Positions 10,252 through 18,176 of a stretch of DNA of 64,000 bases are shown here, piece by piece. Position numbers and translations under genes: made by a program. Origin of the DNA: Planctomycetota bacterium (GTDB lineage: Bacteria > Planctomycetota > UBA1135 > GCA-002686595). Position 1 is the stretch's first letter. Each line of letters opens with the position of its first letter. The notes under the pieces were generated by a model. That model was not told the origin of the DNA, did no database searches, and worked only from the letters and a program-made list of their open reading frames with translations. The stretch covers positions 1-64,000 of the forward strand of contig JAPKBR010000012.1 in NCBI GenBank assembly GCA_028823345.1. Direction: 5' to 3'.

Positions 10252-11805
10252 TTGAGACTCGGACTACACCAAAGCGCGCGCCTGCAGCAACGTCTTCTGC
10301 AATCGCCGCAGCTGATCCAGGCCATGCAAATCCTGCAGATGCCCCTGCTGGATTTGGAGGCCCGTGTAGAGCAAGAACTTACCGAGAACCCGTTCCTCGA
10401 AAGGGAATCCGAGCAGGAACAAGCTTCCAAGAGCGGCACGGCCAATGAGGCACAGCAGGAAGTCCCCCAGACGAAAGCAGAAAGCGAACTCGACCAACTG
10501 CGCGAGAATTTCGAGCGCCTGGAAAAGGAATACGGCGACGGCCGCTCAGAGCAGCGCCCCGTGGCGGACGACGGAGAGAAACGCTTCGACGCGATCCAAA
10601 ATGTAGCGGGTGAACCGGCGTCCCTGCACGAGGTTCTGATCGGACAGGTGGGGCTCCTGGAAACCAGCGACCGCAGACGTAAGATCCTCGAATACATCGT
10701 CTGGTCCCTCGATCACCACGGATACCTTTCCAGCACCCACGCCGAGTTAATCGCAGAGATCAACGCTCAACTCAGCCGGCCCCTCGAAACCAGCCTTGGA
10801 CAACCCAGCCCACCGGAAACCGAAACCGAAACGGAATCCGGAACAGAAGCCGAGGGCGAGGACGAGACCGTCCCAACCGCCGACCCCTCCCAGGATGAAT
10901 TCCTGATCAGCTTGGCCCAACTGCGCGCCGCGACCCATCCCGCCTTAGCGGCGAAAGACCTGCGCGAGTGCCTGCTGCTGCAACTCGATTCCCATGGGGA
11001 ACATGAGGGTTTGCTACGGGAGATCATCGACAAGCACCTCGGAGACGTAGAAGGCAATCGCCTACCCCGTATTGCCAAAGCAGCGGAAACCACGATCGAG
11101 GAAGTGAAACTGGCCCTCGAAGACCTGCGCCACTTGGATCCAGCCCCCGGGGCGATCTATGGGGGCACCACGGCAGATGTGATCGTACCCGAGGTCATGG
11201 TGCAGGAAGAAAACGGCGAATGGGTCGTGCATGTGGACAGGGAGCGCCAGCCCAGACTGACCCTCTCCAGGGCCTATGAGCAAACCCTCAAGGACCTTCC
11301 CAAAGGAGACCCAGCCCGGGAGTGGATCCGCAAACGCCGTGAGAATGCACAGTGGTTCTTGGAAGCCCTGCGTCAGCGCAAGTCCACCCTACGACGCATC
11401 GCTGAAACGATCTTCGAACACCAGCGCGCCTTTCTCGAAAAAGGCGTGGAGAGCCTCGTGCCCTTGCGTATGCAAGATGTGGCGGACACCGTCGAGGTGC
11501 ACATCTCCACCATATCCCGCGGGGTTGCGGGCAAGTATGCGGAGACCCCCCATGGGATTTTCGCGCTTAAGTTTTTCTTTGCCGGAGGCACCACCAAGGA
11601 CACCGGGGAGGAAACCAGCCAGAAGGCAATTCAGCAACGCCTGCGGGCCTTGATTGAAAAGGAAGACCCCAAGAAACCCCACTCGGACGAGCAATTGGCC
11701 AAGTTGTTCTCGGAAGAAGAGGGCGTCACTCTGGCGCGCCGAACCATCACCAAGTACCGCAAGGCCATCGGCATCCCCTCATCCACCCAGCGGCGCGAAT
11801 ACTAG
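10252..11805 (+). CDS. rpoN: RNA polymerase sigma-54 factor
   Basis: A 517-residue protein that starts at a TTG whose product aligns with the conserved region I (LHQSARLQQRLLQSPQLIQA), the glutamine-rich segment contacting activators and the -12 region. An unusually acidic insert (TETETESGTEAEGEDET, about residues 184-200) precedes the core-binding domain. The C-terminus carries the -12-recognising HTH (MQDVADTVEVHISTISR) and the RpoN box ARRTITKYRKAIGIP that reads the -24 element. It would act with the NtrC-type activator at 5642-7066. No Shine-Dalgarno is visible before the TTG; the next ATG would delete region I, so TTG is preferred. Confidence 0.95.
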   Translation: MRLGLHQSARLQQRLLQSPQLIQAMQILQMPLLDLEARVEQELTENPFLERESEQEQASKSGTANEAQQEVPQTKAESELDQLRENFERLEKEYGDGRSEQRPVADDGEKRFDAIQNVAGEPASLHEVLIGQVGLLETSDRRRKILEYIVWSLDHHGYLSSTHAELIAEINAQLSRPLETSLGQPSPPETETETESGTEAEGEDETVPTADPSQDEFLISLAQLRAATHPALAAKDLRECLLLQLDSHGEHEGLLREIIDKHLGDVEGNRLPRIAKAAETTIEEVKLALEDLRHLDPAPGAIYGGTTADVIVPEVMVQEENGEWVVHVDRERQPRLTLSRAYEQTLKDLPKGDPAREWIRKRRENAQWFLEALRQRKSTLRRIAETIFEHQRAFLEKGVESLVPLRMQDVADTVEVHISTISRGVAGKYAETPHGIFALKFFFAGGTTKDTGEETSQKAIQQRLRALIEKEDPKKPHSDEQLAKLFSEEEGVTLARRTITKYRKAIGIPSSTQRREY

Positions 11806-11848
11806 CCGCACCCGAGGCAGTGCACATTGCCCGAACAGATCCCAGTCC

Positions 11849-11864
11849 TGGCGCTTCACTCGCT
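11849..11864 (+). promoter_or_regulatory. Candidate sigma-54 promoter before efp
   Basis: TGGCGCTTCACTCGCT has GG and GC exactly 12 nt apart and matches 9 of 12 informative positions of TGGCACGN4TTGCW. It lies 55 nt before the efp ATG. A single weak match found by eye, so tentative. Confidence 0.25.
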
Positions 11865-11918
11865 AACATGGGGCTCCACTTCCCCGAACCCTCCCCAACG
11901 CCCCCCCCCAAAAAAACG

Positions 11919-12488
11919 ATGCAAGCCAGAGCAACCGAACTCCGCAAGGGCATGGTCCTGATCAAGGACAACGATCTCCAACAGATCACCGACTACAGCC
12001 ATGCCACTCCCGGCAACCTGAGAGCGGTCATTCAAGTCAAGACACGCAGCCTTAACACTGGCGGCACAAAGAGTTTCCGACCCGCCGCCGGCGACATGTT
12101 CGAGATCGCCTACCTGGACAAGAAGCCCTCCCAATACCTGTACCAAGAGGCCAACGGAGACTACGTCTACATGGACCAAGAAACCTTCGATCAGTTTTTT
12201 ATCCCCAAGGCTCAGGCAGAAGAGAAAATGTCTCTCGTCAAGGAAAGCCAAGTAGTCGACGTGACCTTCCATGAGGAAACACCGATCTCCATCGACCTGC
12301 CCACCACAGTCACCCTGGAAGTAGTCTGGGCCGAAATGGCAGTCAAGGGAAACACGGCCACCAACGTCAAGAAGGAGGCCAAGGTTGAGACCGGCAAGAT
12401 GGTCAAGGTTCCCCTGCACATCAAGGAAGGGGAACGCATCGTGATCAACACCGATACGGGTGAGTTCCAAAAGCGCGCGCAGGATTGA
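11919..12488 (+). CDS. efp: Elongation factor P, variant with Asn at the loop tip
   Basis: Starting at ATG 11919 the protein has 189 residues and the three-domain EF-P layout (KOW-like domain, two OB folds; C-terminal GERIVINTDTGEFQKRA). EF-P enters the ribosomal E/P site and relieves stalling at proline runs. In the domain I loop the usual PGKG is HATPGNLRA: the residue equal to the modified Lys34/Arg32 is Asn33, so none of the known lysine or arginine modifications could occur there. A longer frame from 11820 is open, but the conserved N-terminus (RATELRKGMV) marks 11919. C9A7 directly precedes the ATG, with no Shine-Dalgarno. Confidence 0.9.
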   Translation: MQARATELRKGMVLIKDNDLQQITDYSHATPGNLRAVIQVKTRSLNTGGTKSFRPAAGDMFEIAYLDKKPSQYLYQEANGDYVYMDQETFDQFFIPKAQAEEKMSLVKESQVVDVTFHEETPISIDLPTTVTLEVVWAEMAVKGNTATNVKKEAKVETGKMVKVPLHIKEGERIVINTDTGEFQKRAQD

Positions 12489-12548
12489 TCCGCCGCCGGA
12501 CTGGGGAGGGATGGCCAAATCGAACCCCTCTGCCCACAACTGGGCTCC

Positions 12549-14003
12549 TTAGAACGGAACCCGCTCGCGCCCCTCACGTTCTCCACTGGGGAACAGACGG
12601 TAGACCTCAAGGGACATGTCCCGCCCCGGAGGCGACCCTTCCAACAAGAGCACCTGCTTCGCTTGCCTGGCAAGAATGTGTTCCAAAACCGCCCGTTCCC
12701 GAGCCGGCCATTTGACCAAGAAGTCTCGGCGCAGGATCAACCAGCAGGCCCGGTCCAAGCGAGCTGCATCCACAATCCGCATGGGTTGCGTGCGATCCGC
12801 CCAAGCATGCGCCAAGGGATAGCGCGCATCGGTCCAGCCCGGCTGGGTGTACAGATCGCCCAGTCCCGCCTGCATAGAGAGCACCAAGTCCCCGGGGGCA
12901 CGCTGGGACTGCACGTGAGCAAAGGCCTCGCGCCAACGGGGACGGCTCCCGTGCCAGGGACCAACTTCAAGGGCGGAAAGGGCCATCAGAGGCAGTATCA
13001 AGATGCTCCCGTACGCCCAACCCAGGCCATCCCTCAGGGGCCAAACCGCCAGCAGCACTACAAAGGGCAAGAGGCAAAAAACATACTGGGCAGTGACTTG
13101 GCCAAACCAACCGACCGCCGCAACCGAAACTGCTCCCAGAACGCAAGCGAGGGCCAAGAGAAGCACGACCTCTTGCCGTTCCTTGTGGGCACGCCAAACT
13201 CCCCACAACGCGCATAAACCGAGCACGGGTGTCAGGGCAAAACCGCTGGCCAGGACAAAATGCTTCAAGCCATAGAAACCGCTGATCTCACCTTTTTGTG
13301 CCAAGTAAATGCCCAGGTCACCAGCGAAGATAAAAGCCAAGGGGATGAGCAACAGAGGCGTCCCGAGCAAGCACATGTGCCTCACCCGCGGTGCTGGACG
13401 GAGCCCAAGCAGGGGGCTCAATAGCAGAGCCCCCACCAACGCCATTGGCGCCACCAACATGGAGAGCTGCAGGGTCCCCGCCAAGCCCATCAGCCCCAAG
13501 CCCAAGGCTGCACCCTTCGGGCCATCCCGCAGCAAGGCTCGCAGCAAAACCGCCGTGCCCAACAGACTGACCATCAACCCCACGGCATAGGGCCGGCCAT
13601 TGGTGGCCCACTGCAAGACCCAGGGGCTGGCGGCCAAGACGAAACTGGCCCAGGCGCTGCGTCGGGCCCCGGCCAGGGGCAGGAACGCAAAATAGCAAAG
13701 AGGCAAGCTAATGAGAGTCGCCACGGCCGAGAGCAGGCGCACCCCTCGCTCGTCCACTACTCCCCCCCCAAATTCCATACAAGCCAGAATCAGCCCATAG
13801 AACCCGGGATTGTGATTGATCCCCCGGGGATGGAAGGCGTCGGTCACGGTCAGGGCCTCGTCGAACCACAGGGAGACCCCGCCGCCTAGGCAGATTCCCA
13901 GAAGAGAAAGCGCCAGGGCTGCCAGAAGCACCCCCTTGGTGGGCCCCAGGGGCCATGCTTTTGTGTTCCTGAGCAGTTCCATCAAAAGTCCCGGGAGCAG
14001 CAT
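12549..14003 (-). CDS. GT-C type membrane glycosyltransferase (GT39/PMT-like)
   Basis: About 484 residues with ten or more hydrophobic membrane segments. The first periplasmic loop carries SLWFDEALTV, the DE motif typical of polyprenyl-phosphate-sugar-dependent GT-C enzymes (GT39, ArnT-like). Such enzymes transfer a sugar from a lipid-phosphate carrier on the periplasmic side. A soluble C-terminal region (about 390-484) follows. I placed the start at ATG 14003 because an upstream frame to 14159 would overlap the divergent PEGA lipoprotein gene; ATG 14036 is possible. The acceptor is unknown. The DPM-like glycosyltransferases at 16-18 kb could supply its donor (inference). Confidence 0.7.
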   Translation of the reverse strand: MLLPGLLMELLRNTKAWPLGPTKGVLLAALALSLLGICLGGGVSLWFDEALTVTDAFHPRGINHNPGFYGLILACMEFGGGVVDERGVRLLSAVATLISLPLCYFAFLPLAGARRSAWASFVLAASPWVLQWATNGRPYAVGLMVSLLGTAVLLRALLRDGPKGAALGLGLMGLAGTLQLSMLVAPMALVGALLLSPLLGLRPAPRVRHMCLLGTPLLLIPLAFIFAGDLGIYLAQKGEISGFYGLKHFVLASGFALTPVLGLCALWGVWRAHKERQEVVLLLALACVLGAVSVAAVGWFGQVTAQYVFCLLPFVVLLAVWPLRDGLGWAYGSILILPLMALSALEVGPWHGSRPRWREAFAHVQSQRAPGDLVLSMQAGLGDLYTQPGWTDARYPLAHAWADRTQPMRIVDAARLDRACWLILRRDFLVKWPARERAVLEHILARQAKQVLLLEGSPPGRDMSLEVYRLFPSGEREGRERVPF

Positions 14004-14083
14004 GCCAGTCCGCGCCGATGAATACCATCGGCGCATCCCACATTGGGCTTGCGACCTGACCTGCCGAAGCCCAAAATCCTGCA

Positions 14084-14461
14084 ATGTTCCGACTCCTACC
14101 CCTGCTACTCGTGCTGGCCTCCTGCGCCGCAACCGAACGACCCGTACGCTTCGCCACATCCCCTGCAGGTGCCCAAGTACACATTGACGGTCGCGATACG
14201 GGTTTCGTGACCCCGATCACCCTCGATCTGCCCGACAAGGATCAGTCCCTGCTGGAGTTGGTCCTCCCCGGCTACCAAACCGCCCGACGCATGCTGACCC
14301 TCAAGGAAGGCAAAGAAATAGTTCCCAGCGCCGACGCCACGGTCTTTTATCTGACCTGGCGCTTCCCCCTGTTCCTCTCGGCAGAAGGGTTCTGGATGCC
14401 CATCCGCAAGTACACGGTGGAGCAACCCGGACGCGTCTATGTACAGCTAGAGCGATCTTGA
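14084..14461 (+). CDS. PEGA-domain lipoprotein
   Basis: A 125-residue protein with a lipoprotein signal ending LVLASC, so Cys14 is probably acylated. Residues about 20-75 form a PEGA domain (TSPAGAQVHIDGRDTGFVTP, then LVLPGYQTARRML), a small surface beta-fold found in cell-envelope proteins. Residues 85-110 include a hydrophobic stretch (FYLTWRFPLFLSAEGFW). Its stop overlaps the TTG start of gmhB by 4 nt, which suggests coupled translation. The function is unknown. Confidence 0.8.
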   Translation: MFRLLPLLLVLASCAATERPVRFATSPAGAQVHIDGRDTGFVTPITLDLPDKDQSLLELVLPGYQTARRMLTLKEGKEIVPSADATVFYLTWRFPLFLSAEGFWMPIRKYTVEQPGRVYVQLERS

Positions 14462-15009
14462 GTTCCCTCGCTCCCGCGGTTTTTCTAGATCGTGACGGCA
14501 CTCTGATCGAAGAGGTGGATTATCTCGCGGACCCCGCTGGTGTCGTACTCATCCCTGGGGCTGCGCAGGCCCTCAAGAACCTGGCACAGGCTGGCTACAA
14601 ACTCGTGCTCGTCACCAACCAAAGCGGCGTAGCCCGCGGCCTGTTGGACGAGGGCAAGCTCGCGCAAATTCACGAACGACTCAGCGACTTACTGCACGGC
14701 GAAGGCACCGGTCTCGACGGAATCTACGCCTGCATCCACCATCCGGAATTTGGCTCTCCTTGCGATTGTCGAAAACCCCAACCGGGCATGCTGTTACAAG
14801 CTGCGGAGGACCTCCAATTGGACCTAAAACGCAGCTGGATGATTGGGGACGCGGCCCGGGATCTTGAGGCTGGAAAGCGGGCAGGCGCGCGCTCCCTGCT
14901 AGTGCGCACCGGCAAGGGCAGCGTCTTGGCCCGAGAACGAAAAGACGAGGGGATCACGGTGACCGAGGATCTAGGTGAAGCCGCCCGCTGGATCTTAGCT
15001 CAAGCCTAA
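14458..15009 (+). CDS. gmhB: D-glycero-beta-D-manno-heptose-1,7-bisphosphate 7-phosphatase
   Basis: A 183-residue HAD phosphatase with FLDRDGTLIEEVDYL at the N-terminus (nucleophile D in DRDGT), LVTNQSGVARG (motif II), CDCRKPQPGM and GDAARDLEAG (motif IV). A zinc-binding HHP..GSPCDCRKP loop is the hallmark of GmhB. It removes the 7-phosphate in ADP-heptose synthesis for LPS or other heptosides; histidinol-phosphatase homologues are close. The start is a TTG overlapping the PEGA gene. Other heptose genes are not in the window. Confidence 0.85.
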   Translation: MSSLAPAVFLDRDGTLIEEVDYLADPAGVVLIPGAAQALKNLAQAGYKLVLVTNQSGVARGLLDEGKLAQIHERLSDLLHGEGTGLDGIYACIHHPEFGSPCDCRKPQPGMLLQAAEDLQLDLKRSWMIGDAARDLEAGKRAGARSLLVRTGKGSVLARERKDEGITVTEDLGEAARWILAQA

Positions 15010-15028
15010 GCGGCGAGCGTAAAGGCCC

Positions 15029-16105
15029 TCAGGGCAAAAAGCGCGATGCCAAGCCACCCATGCGCACCGCTACCCCAGCCGGAAGCTTGGTCCACAGTTT
15101 GCGCAGGGGCGCAGTCTTCGGGTTCGAAGGGTTCATGGACGGAAGCCCCTTGTCCTTCACAAGAAAATAAGTATAGGACAAGCTGCGCGCCTCAAATCCC
15201 TGACGACGTTTGAAGTCCGCGGCACCGCTCCCTGCCCGACTGCGGCCGAAGTCAAAGATTCTGAATCCGCGCTCGATCGCCCACTCTTGTAGGGCGCAGT
15301 ACATGAACGAAGACGCCTTAAATTCCCGGTCTGCTCCGGGGAGGGTTCCCGAATAGTAGGCATGCAGTTCGTCCCGGTAGATGAAGCTCATCACCGCGGA
15401 CAGGATCTGAGAGCCCTGGCGAACCACATGGATTTTGACCCCGGGCTGCAAGTCTGTGAGCAGGCGTTCGAACCAGCTAAGAGGCAGAGCCGGAGACCCC
15501 AAGGCCTGCTTGTTGGCCTGGAAGAGGGTCACAAGATCGGGCAAATACCAGGGCCCCTCATCCAAGACCAGGCCCAGCTTGTCCCGTGCCCGACGCACGT
15601 CCGCCCGGGCTTTTTTCGGGATCGTGCCCAGCACTTGATCCACCGTTGACGGCAGTTCGTTCCGAAACCCGCAATAGAGTTCGCTCGTCAATGGGGATAC
15701 GGAAGCACCCTCTTGACCCACGTCGGTGCCCGAAGGCGTCTCACGGCTGCGCAACTCAAGTCGCGCCAAGCCACGGCTTTGCGCTCCCTCAAGGGCCGCG
15801 AGTTGCAGGGCTGCGCCGGCTCCCGCCTGGATCTCTAGGCCACCCCCATAAACCCCGTAGGGCACAGAAATCAGGGCCCGGCTACCACCGAGTCCGCGGC
15901 AAAGGGAAAGGGGTAACAGCCCCACCAATTCTTCCCCCTCGAAGGCTAGAAGATCCTCCTGGGGATGACCGAACTGGCGCGCCACGGCGCGGCCCCAGTG
16001 AGGCCGGTGAAACACCGTGCCCTCCCCATGAGCCAGCACAAACCGATCCTGGGCCTCAAAATCATCTGCACCGGCCTTGCGAACTTGAAAGCGACCGGCG
16101 CTCAT
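15029..16105 (-). CDS. FemAB-like GNAT protein, exosortase-system type
   Basis: About 358 residues in the FemAB/GNAT fold. The C-terminal FDFGRSRAGSGAADFKRRQG is close to the signature of FemAB-like proteins found beside PEP-CTERM/exosortase A loci, and AYYSGTLPGADREFKASSFM fits the same family. FemAB relatives transfer amino acids or acyl groups to sugars or peptidoglycan; the substrate of this subgroup is not established. The start at ATG 16105 overlaps the upstream glycosyltransferase stop by 4 nt; an ATG at 16114 is also in frame. It closes a three-gene operon with two glycosyltransferases. Confidence 0.8.
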   Translation of the reverse strand: MSAGRFQVRKAGADDFEAQDRFVLAHGEGTVFHRPHWGRAVARQFGHPQEDLLAFEGEELVGLLPLSLCRGLGGSRALISVPYGVYGGGLEIQAGAGAALQLAALEGAQSRGLARLELRSRETPSGTDVGQEGASVSPLTSELYCGFRNELPSTVDQVLGTIPKKARADVRRARDKLGLVLDEGPWYLPDLVTLFQANKQALGSPALPLSWFERLLTDLQPGVKIHVVRQGSQILSAVMSFIYRDELHAYYSGTLPGADREFKASSFMYCALQEWAIERGFRIFDFGRSRAGSGAADFKRRQGFEARSLSYTYFLVKDKGLPSMNPSNPKTAPLRKLWTKLPAGVAVRMGGLASRFLP

Positions 16106-17079
16106 TCGCCCCATACCCCTTCGATGCGGTACTCCCGGATGTTACGCGCCTGGGTGAAGATTACGATCTCCCCCACCAGCCCGAAGCCGATGATCTGTAC
16201 GCCCAACACAAACAGCAAAACCCCCAATAGGAAGGCCGCACTGCCGAACAGGGCACGGTTGGGATCAAGCCAGCTGGCAATTCCCACCCAGGTGGCAATG
16301 ACCCCACCAGCCCCCATACAAGAACCGCCGAGGGCACCAAAAAAGCGCAGGGGCTTGTGCGTGAAGCGAGTCAGGAAAACCACTCCCAATACATCCAAGA
16401 TGCGCCGGGCATAAGTCATGGGTCCAAAGACTCCTCGTGTCCCACGCTCGGCAATGTGGCGCACGTCCACCTCCACCACCCGGAAACCCTGGCGGAAAGC
16501 GATCACCGCCAGATAACGGTAAAGGGTTCCGTAAATGGTCAGTTGTTCCAGCACCGTTCTCTTGAAAGCACGCAGGGAACAATTCAAATCACCAAAACGC
16601 GCTCCCGTAAGAAACCCCAGGAGCCCATTGAAGGCATTGGATTGCAAGCGGTTCAGCCATGAGTCCACGCGCTCGATACGGTTAGCGGTGACCACATCAG
16701 CGCCCGCTTGAAGGGCGGTGATCATCTCGACCACCCCATAGGGATCGGATTGGACGTATTCGGGCGCGGTGAGAATGATCTCTCCCCGGGCGTGCTCGAA
16801 TGCACTGGCCAGGCAAACCGCCTCGCCAAAAGCACGGTGGAAGCCAATCGTCCGCACCTGCTGGTTGGTTTCAGCCTGCATCTCAAGGGCGGCATCCCAT
16901 TGGGGCCCCTTGTGTCCATCAAAAACCAGAATCGCCTCCCATTCAAGGCCCAAGCGTTCCAGTTGGGAGCTGAGGGATTCCACCACCTTGCGCACCTCCG
17001 CGCCAGAGGTGCTGACCGGCACGACGATGGTCACATCGGGGGCACTGACTGGCTCAGCCTTCAGGGTCTCGTCACTCAT
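16102..17079 (-). CDS. DPM-like GT2 glycosyltransferase with degenerate catalytic motifs
   Basis: A 325-residue protein with a GT2 domain (about 15-235) and two C-terminal membrane segments, as in polyprenyl-phosphate glycosyltransferases (DPM1/GtrB type). The DxD site is lost: where the neighbouring enzyme has MDADLQNDP this one has APEYVQSDP (residues 105-113), and the nucleotide-binding YTDDGSTDGS is VFDGHKGPQ. The rest aligns well (GDLNCSLRAFKRTVLEQL against HDTGCTLKAFRRTLVERM). It is probably inactive alone and may partner the intact enzyme, with which it overlaps by 4 nt. An unusual active enzyme is not excluded. Confidence 0.75.
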   Translation of the reverse strand: MSDETLKAEPVSAPDVTIVVPVSTSGAEVRKVVESLSSQLERLGLEWEAILVFDGHKGPQWDAALEMQAETNQQVRTIGFHRAFGEAVCLASAFEHARGEIILTAPEYVQSDPYGVVEMITALQAGADVVTANRIERVDSWLNRLQSNAFNGLLGFLTGARFGDLNCSLRAFKRTVLEQLTIYGTLYRYLAVIAFRQGFRVVEVDVRHIAERGTRGVFGPMTYARRILDVLGVVFLTRFTHKPLRFFGALGGSCMGAGGVIATWVGIASWLDPNRALFGSAAFLLGVLLFVLGVQIIGFGLVGEIVIFTQARNIREYRIEGVWGE

Positions 17080-18080
17080 GATCGCCCTTCCTCTACCAGG
17101 GGTGCCAGGGTTCCACGGCCAAAGACATTGCTGGCCCGCACAATAAGCTCAGCCAGAAGGCCCAAGAGCAAGAAATCAACAATGGTCATAACAAACAAGG
17201 ACATGATTAGGAGCGCAGCTTGGCCCCATTGGTTGGAAAAGGAAACCCGTTCGTTCGTCCAGGCAATCATCGTCACAAATGCCAACGTCGCCAAAACGAA
17301 CGGCACACTGCAAACCGCGAAGTAAATCAAGGGGCTCCGCACAAACGAACCCACCAACTGCACAGACAAGAGATCGCTCAGCACCCGCGCTGCCCGGCCA
17401 ATACCATACTTGCTAGTGCCGTGAATTCGAGGTCGGTGGTGCACCACTAGCTCGCCAATACGTGCGCCGGACCCAAGGGCCAAGGCGGGCAAGAAGCGAT
17501 GCTGTTCCGCATAAATCGGCATGCGCTCCACGAGGGTGCGACGAAAAGCCTTGAGGGTGCAACCCGTATCATGAATCCCCGCCCCGCTAACCCTACGGAT
17601 CAAGAGGTTGGCCAATGTCGAGGGCGCACGACGAAGCATCATTCCATCTTTACGATCCCGCCGCCAGCCCACCACCAAATCAAAACCACTCTCCAATTTG
17701 GCTACTAGCTGCGGAATGTCCAGGGGGTCATTTTGCAAGTCCGCGTCCATGGTCACCACTATCTCACCGCGACTCATCTCGAATCCAGCCGCCATGGCCG
17801 AAGTCTGCCCGAAGTTTCGCCGAAAGAAAATCAACCGCACGTGATCGGGATCCTCAGTGTGCAATTGCCGAAGCACTTCCCGGGAGCCATCGGTGCTCCC
17901 GTCATCGGTGTAAACCACCTCCCAAGGACGGTCCATTGTTCCCACGTGATCCAGAATTTCCTGGTGCAGAAGGGGTAGATTGTCGACCTCGTCCAGCACA
18001 GGGACGACGACCGAAATGCCCCCCTTGAGGAGAGGGGAATCGGAGGTTTGGGAGCCTAAGGTCGGGGGTGAAAAGGCCAT
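17076..18080 (-). CDS. Polyprenyl-phosphate GT2 glycosyltransferase (DPM1/GtrB-like)
   Basis: About 334 residues: GT-A domain with SVVVPVLDEVDNLP, YTDDGSTDGS and the metal-binding MDADLQNDP (D112, D114), followed by two membrane segments (from about residue 240). The family moves a sugar from a nucleotide donor to undecaprenyl phosphate on the cytoplasmic side, for later use by GT-C enzymes. ATG 18080 is the likely start; a longer frame from 18164 would read through a nine-G tract. It overlaps the degenerate paralogue at 16102-17079 by 4 nt. The sugar is unknown. Confidence 0.87.
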   Translation of the reverse strand: MAFSPPTLGSQTSDSPLLKGGISVVVPVLDEVDNLPLLHQEILDHVGTMDRPWEVVYTDDGSTDGSREVLRQLHTEDPDHVRLIFFRRNFGQTSAMAAGFEMSRGEIVVTMDADLQNDPLDIPQLVAKLESGFDLVVGWRRDRKDGMMLRRAPSTLANLLIRRVSGAGIHDTGCTLKAFRRTLVERMPIYAEQHRFLPALALGSGARIGELVVHHRPRIHGTSKYGIGRAARVLSDLLSVQLVGSFVRSPLIYFAVCSVPFVLATLAFVTMIAWTNERVSFSNQWGQAALLIMSLFVMTIVDFLLLGLLAELIVRASNVFGRGTLAPLVEEGRS

Positions 18081-18176
18081 GGGACACAGAATCCTAGCGG
18101 GGAGAGGTGGCTGCCCCCCCCCTGTTCCATCGACCGTCCGAGCCCTTTTCCCGAACTGAGCCATCCGGAAGCATCG

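Noticed and set aside
9723-10697. Minus-strand open frame (324 codons) across the start of rpoN
   Set aside because: Overlaps the conserved N-terminus of rpoN; composition is Ser/Arg/Cys-rich and it has no recognisable domain.
15019-15035. Small hairpin gccctcagggc between gmhB and the FemAB-like gene
   Set aside because: Only 4-5 bp of stem with a 1-3 base loop; the A/T run is on the wrong side for most of the stem.
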